DNA of 8,395 nt, taken from the NCBI GenBank assembly GCA_023230525.1, contig JALNXE010000143.1, positions 1-8,395 of the forward strand, read 5' to 3'. Below are positions 5,813 to 8,395 of the stretch, piece by piece (position 1 is the first letter of the stretch; each line of letters begins with the position of its first letter). A program made the translations under genes and the position numbers. The stretch is from Desulfobulbaceae bacterium (GTDB lineage: Bacteria > Desulfobacterota > Desulfobulbia > Desulfobulbales > SURF-16). A model generated the notes under the pieces. The model did not search any database and was not told where the DNA came from. It saw nothing but the letters and a program-made list of their open reading frames with translations.

Positions 5813-6207
5813 TATCTCGCCTCCTTCAATGCCACATCTTCCTGGGGTGCGACATGGCAGTCCCAACAGTATGGATATACAGAAGCATACTCGTGACACG
5901 TGTCACAGAATTTCTTCTTGCTGGTGTGACAGTGCATACAGCCGTTCTGCAAACTTTTTTCGTACATTACGCCGCCGACTTCTATTGGTTCTCTTTTCCC
6001 TTCACGAATGACTTCATCACGCCAGACGTTCAGGAGTTCCATGTGTGACTCTTTCATATACTGAAGGGGTTTCACACATTCCTTGTACCCAACCGGTTTT
6101 TCCGGTTTGGGCGCCTCAACCTTTTCCCCGCCATCCCAAAGAACGGCAAACAGCATCAGGCCGACGAAAATAATCAGGCCGGGAATAATTGTTCCTTTGT
6201 TGTACAT
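5812..6207 (-). CDS. dsrJ: DsrJ, membrane-anchored triheme cytochrome c
   Basis: DsrJ is the periplasmic triheme cytochrome of the Dsr membrane complex. The 131-aa protein has an uncleaved N-terminal anchor (about 7-24, IIPGLIIFVGLMLFAVLW) and three heme c attachment sites in its C-terminal part: CMHCH (90-94), CDTCH (101-105) and CWDCH (114-118). DsrJ of Allochromatium is known for one heme with unusual His/Cys ligation; C44 in YKEC is the only cysteine outside the CXXCH sites and is the natural candidate here, with H55 and M56 as further possible axial ligands. The start at 6207 is chosen because the anchor begins there and GGAGGG (6216-6221) lies 8 nt upstream; a longer in-frame version from 6288 would overlap dsrK by 77 nt. 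The gene begins 4 nt after dsrK and overlaps dsrO by one base. Confidence 0.95.
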   Translation of the reverse strand: MYNKGTIIPGLIIFVGLMLFAVLWDGGEKVEAPKPEKPVGYKECVKPLQYMKESHMELLNVWRDEVIREGKREPIEVGGVMYEKSLQNGCMHCHTSKKKFCDTCHEYASVYPYCWDCHVAPQEDVALKEAR

Positions 6208-6211
6208 AGAA

Positions 6212-7837
6212 TTATCCCTCCATTCCTTCAAGAGGTTCGAAACGGAGTCCCGTTTCCCTCTCTTTTTCGCCGTCCATAATGAGGGCATTGCCGACCATTT
6301 CCGAAAGTCCGCATACGCCGACAGTCGGGTTCCAGTATTCCATCAGAGCTGATAGTGTTGCCCGGTCAATGGCGCAGACGCAGCTGAGCATGTTGACGTT
6401 GAATTTGTCTACTACATGTTTTACCGCATTGGCCCTGGGCAGACCGGACCGCATCCTGAGCTCCATGATCTCACCGGTGTTGAGGCCGGTGCCGCTGCCG
6501 CAGCAGAAGGTTTTTTCCCGGATGGTGTTTTCCGGCATCTCATACCATTTGGGCACCACGTGATCGAGGATGTAGCGGGGCTCATCCAGCAGACCCATGG
6601 CCCGGGCCGGGTTGCAGGAGTCATGGAAGGTCGGGATGCGATGCGCGTTACGCATCGGGTCGAGTTTCAGTTTGTTGTTTTTGATCAGGTCAGCCGTGAA
6701 TTCGCTGATATGGATCATCTTGGTCGAGGCCGCATTTTCAAAGACCGTGCCGGTGATCGGTGATTTGGGCACCTCCAGGTGATCGGCAGGACCGTTCATG
6801 GTGTCCATATACTGATGCAGAACACGCCACATATGGCCGCATTCCCCGCCCAGGATCCATTTGACCCCGAGTCTCTTGGACTCGGCGTACATCTTGGCGT
6901 TCAGTTTCTTCATCATCTCGTTGTTGGTGAAGAGACCGAAGTTACCGCCCTCGGATGAGTAGGTCGACCAGGTATAGTCCAGACCGATGTGCTCAAAGAG
7001 CAGCAGATAGCCCATGGCGGTGTAGATGCCCGGCTCGGCAAAGACGTCCGCGGAGGGGGTGATGAAGAGAATCTCGGCACCCTTGCGGTTCCAGGTGGGG
7101 GTAATTCTGATGCCGGTAATCGTCTCGATGTCATCGCAGAGATATTCGACGTTTTCCTTCAAAGTGTGGGGCTGCAGTCCCATGTGGTTACCGGTGCGGT
7201 TGGAGTTGGCCGCCGGTTCCAGGATCCAGTTGGTGCCCACGCCGACCAGATGCAGCAGTTCGCGCATCATCATGGTGATTTCCGCGGTGTCAATGCCGTA
7301 GGGGCAGAAGACGGAGCAGCGGCGGCATTCCGTACACTGATAGGAGTACATGAACCATTCTTTCAACACGCCGACGGTCATGGGACGGCCGCCTGCCAGT
7401 TTGCCCAGCAGTTTACCGGCGGTGGTGAAATCATTGCGGTAAACGGAGCGGAGCAGTTCCGCCCGGAGCACCGGCATGTTCTTCGGATCGCCCGTGCCCA
7501 GGAAAAAGTGGCACTTATCCGCGCAGGCGCCACAGCGGACACAGATGTCCATGAAAATTTTCAAAGAGCGGAACTTATCAAGCCGCTCTTTCAAGCCGTT
7601 TAAGATGATATCCTCCCAGCCTTCCGGCAGTTTCCAGTCCTCCTGATCGGGGCTCCACTCCCGGGGATTAGGAAACTTGTGGTATTCCACCATGGATTTT
7701 TTGGCAGGATAACAGAAGTTGCCCTCCTTGAATATGGCCGGAACATCCATCCAGTCCTTCTTGGGGATGGATCCGGTCATCAGGGATGGCTCCCTTACTA
7801 CACTTACACCTAATTGAGCTGCTTTTGGAATCGCCAT
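6212..7837 (-). CDS. dsrK: DsrK, cytoplasmic HdrD-like iron-sulfur subunit
   Basis: DsrK is the catalytic-type subunit that, with DsrM, is thought to reduce the trisulfide form of DsrC formed by dissimilatory sulfite reductase. The 541-aa protein has two ferredoxin-type [4Fe-4S] motifs, C99/C102/C105/C109 and C168/C171/C174/C178 (CTECRRCSVFCP), followed by an HdrD-like CCG domain: C333 in GGECGHMWR, C408 in HDSCNPAR, C445-C446 in FCCGSG, and C486/C488 in SCVCAID. This last pair is C-x-C, not the CXXC of classical CCG domains. There is no signal peptide or membrane segment, fitting a cytoplasmic protein held by DsrM. The first ~95 residues carry no cluster motif. The ATG at 7837 is 6 nt after the dsrM stop, with AAGGA upstream inside dsrM. 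Other HdrD/GlpC-like proteins share the domains; the M-K-J-O-P order settles the name. Confidence 0.95.
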   Translation of the reverse strand: MAIPKAAQLGVSVVREPSLMTGSIPKKDWMDVPAIFKEGNFCYPAKKSMVEYHKFPNPREWSPDQEDWKLPEGWEDIILNGLKERLDKFRSLKIFMDICVRCGACADKCHFFLGTGDPKNMPVLRAELLRSVYRNDFTTAGKLLGKLAGGRPMTVGVLKEWFMYSYQCTECRRCSVFCPYGIDTAEITMMMRELLHLVGVGTNWILEPAANSNRTGNHMGLQPHTLKENVEYLCDDIETITGIRITPTWNRKGAEILFITPSADVFAEPGIYTAMGYLLLFEHIGLDYTWSTYSSEGGNFGLFTNNEMMKKLNAKMYAESKRLGVKWILGGECGHMWRVLHQYMDTMNGPADHLEVPKSPITGTVFENAASTKMIHISEFTADLIKNNKLKLDPMRNAHRIPTFHDSCNPARAMGLLDEPRYILDHVVPKWYEMPENTIREKTFCCGSGTGLNTGEIMELRMRSGLPRANAVKHVVDKFNVNMLSCVCAIDRATLSALMEYWNPTVGVCGLSEMVGNALIMDGEKERETGLRFEPLEGMEG

Positions 7838-7843
7838 TTTTAT

Positions 7844-8395
7844 TTATTCCTTTTCAACTGGGATACCGGCATCTTTCATGAATTCCCTGAATTCATCTTC
7901 ATAAGCCGCATATGAATGGGGCTTGATTGCCGGATCGTTCCATGGATTAATATGTCTGACCGCCCGATTGTTATTTGCCATGTTGCGTGTGGGACTGAGG
8001 AAAACCCCGCCCATATGCATCAGTTTGCTGAATGGGAAGTAAACCATCAATGTGCACACCAGGGTGACATGGACGAAGAAAATGGAATGAATTCCCGCCG
8101 GCAGGGTAGGTGAAAAGGCTGCCAGGCCGGCTGTAAGCTGTTTTACCGCCGCGATATCCACCCGGTAAACGTAGCGCATGAGCAGACCGGTGACGCCGAT
8201 GGCAAAGATCAGAATGAGTGGAAAATAGTCAGCCGGCAAGGAAATGTAGCGAATCTGGCGCAGCATTATCCTTCTCAGGAAAAGGAAGGCAATGGCCGCC
8301 AGAAAGATGCTGTCGGTCAGGTACAAACGGGGTGCGCCGATCTGCAGCATGCCATCCGCGAATTCAATCAGCGGCACAAAAAATGGGATGGGCGC
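7844..8395 (-). CDS. dsrM: DsrM, NarI-like heme b membrane subunit (partial, 5' end outside window)
   Basis: The minus-strand frame is open to the window edge and gives 183 C-terminal residues; the family is usually about 330 aa, so some 150 residues are missing. DsrM is a membrane diheme cytochrome b that oxidises menaquinol and hands electrons to DsrK. Three hydrophobic segments are visible, around LTDSIFLAAIAFLFL, YFPLILIFAIGVTGLL and IFFVHVTLVCTLMVYF. The third carries two histidines 18 residues apart (FVHV and LMHM; visible residues 109 and 127), the same spacing as the heme ligands H187 and H205 of NarI. A polar cytoplasmic tail ending in GIPVEKE follows. A GTG at 8377 is not a credible start, because open frame continues beyond it and the protein would be far too short. 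The gene is the first of the visible operon; whether dsr genes precede it cannot be seen. Confidence 0.93.
   Translation of the reverse strand, partial: APIPFFVPLIEFADGMLQIGAPRLYLTDSIFLAAIAFLFLRRIMLRQIRYISLPADYFPLILIFAIGVTGLLMRYVYRVDIAAVKQLTAGLAAFSPTLPAGIHSIFFVHVTLVCTLMVYFPFSKLMHMGGVFLSPTRNMANNNRAVRHINPWNDPAIKPHSYAAYEDEFREFMKDAGIPVEKE

Noticed and set aside
4961..5899. Longer version of DsrO starting at 5899
   Set aside because: It would place 29 residues before the twin-arginine motif and overlap the heme sites of dsrJ; the start at 5812 has an ideal AAGGAGG.
5812..6288. Longer version of DsrJ starting at 6288
   Set aside because: It overlaps dsrK by 77 nt and puts a charged extension before the membrane anchor; the start at 6207 has its own ribosome binding site.

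Overview
The window looks like chromosomal DNA of an anaerobic sulfur-metabolising bacterium of the Desulfobacterota type. A Desulfobulbales-like lineage is plausible but is inferred from gene content only. The strongest pointer is a dsrMKJOP operon on the minus strand, which encodes the membrane complex that links the quinone pool to dissimilatory sulfite reductase. The same complex also occurs in sulfur oxidisers with reverse Dsr, so the direction of sulfur metabolism cannot be read from this window.

Layout, left to right. (1) Positions 1-465, plus strand: the 3' end of umuC (error-prone polymerase V subunit), cut by the window edge and followed by a probable terminator. (2) Positions 496-2823, minus strand: one long gene fusing a CysM-type cysteine synthase to a full-length cysteinyl-tRNA synthetase-like domain. 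Both ATP-site signature motifs of the synthetase half are degenerate, while its zinc site is kept. A promoter with consensus hexamers lies about 70 bp upstream. (3) Positions 2824-3129: an intergenic stretch of 306 bp holding that promoter and two hairpins. (4) Positions 3130-3575, minus strand: a rubredoxin with a shortened first cysteine motif, preceded by a small cysteine-rich winged-helix protein. The pair has a promoter overlapped by a near-perfect Fur/PerR-type operator. (5) Positions 3710-3747: a strong intrinsic terminator formed by a perfect palindrome. (6) Positions 3768-8395, minus strand: dsrP, dsrO, dsrJ, dsrK and the 3' part of dsrM (read right to left as M-K-J-O-P), tightly packed with gaps of -1 to 11 nt.

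How the genes work together. DsrM (heme b, membrane) and DsrK (cytoplasmic, HdrD-like) are thought to pass electrons from quinol to the DsrC trisulfide, while DsrJ (triheme c), DsrO (periplasmic Fe-S) and DsrP (NrfD-type membrane protein) form the second module. The rubredoxin and small regulator look like a separate iron- or peroxide-responsive unit. The synthase/synthetase fusion joins sulfide assimilation into cysteine with a possible cysteine-activating or tRNA-binding domain, and it is the most unusual object in the window. No tRNA, rRNA, CRISPR array or insertion sequence was seen.
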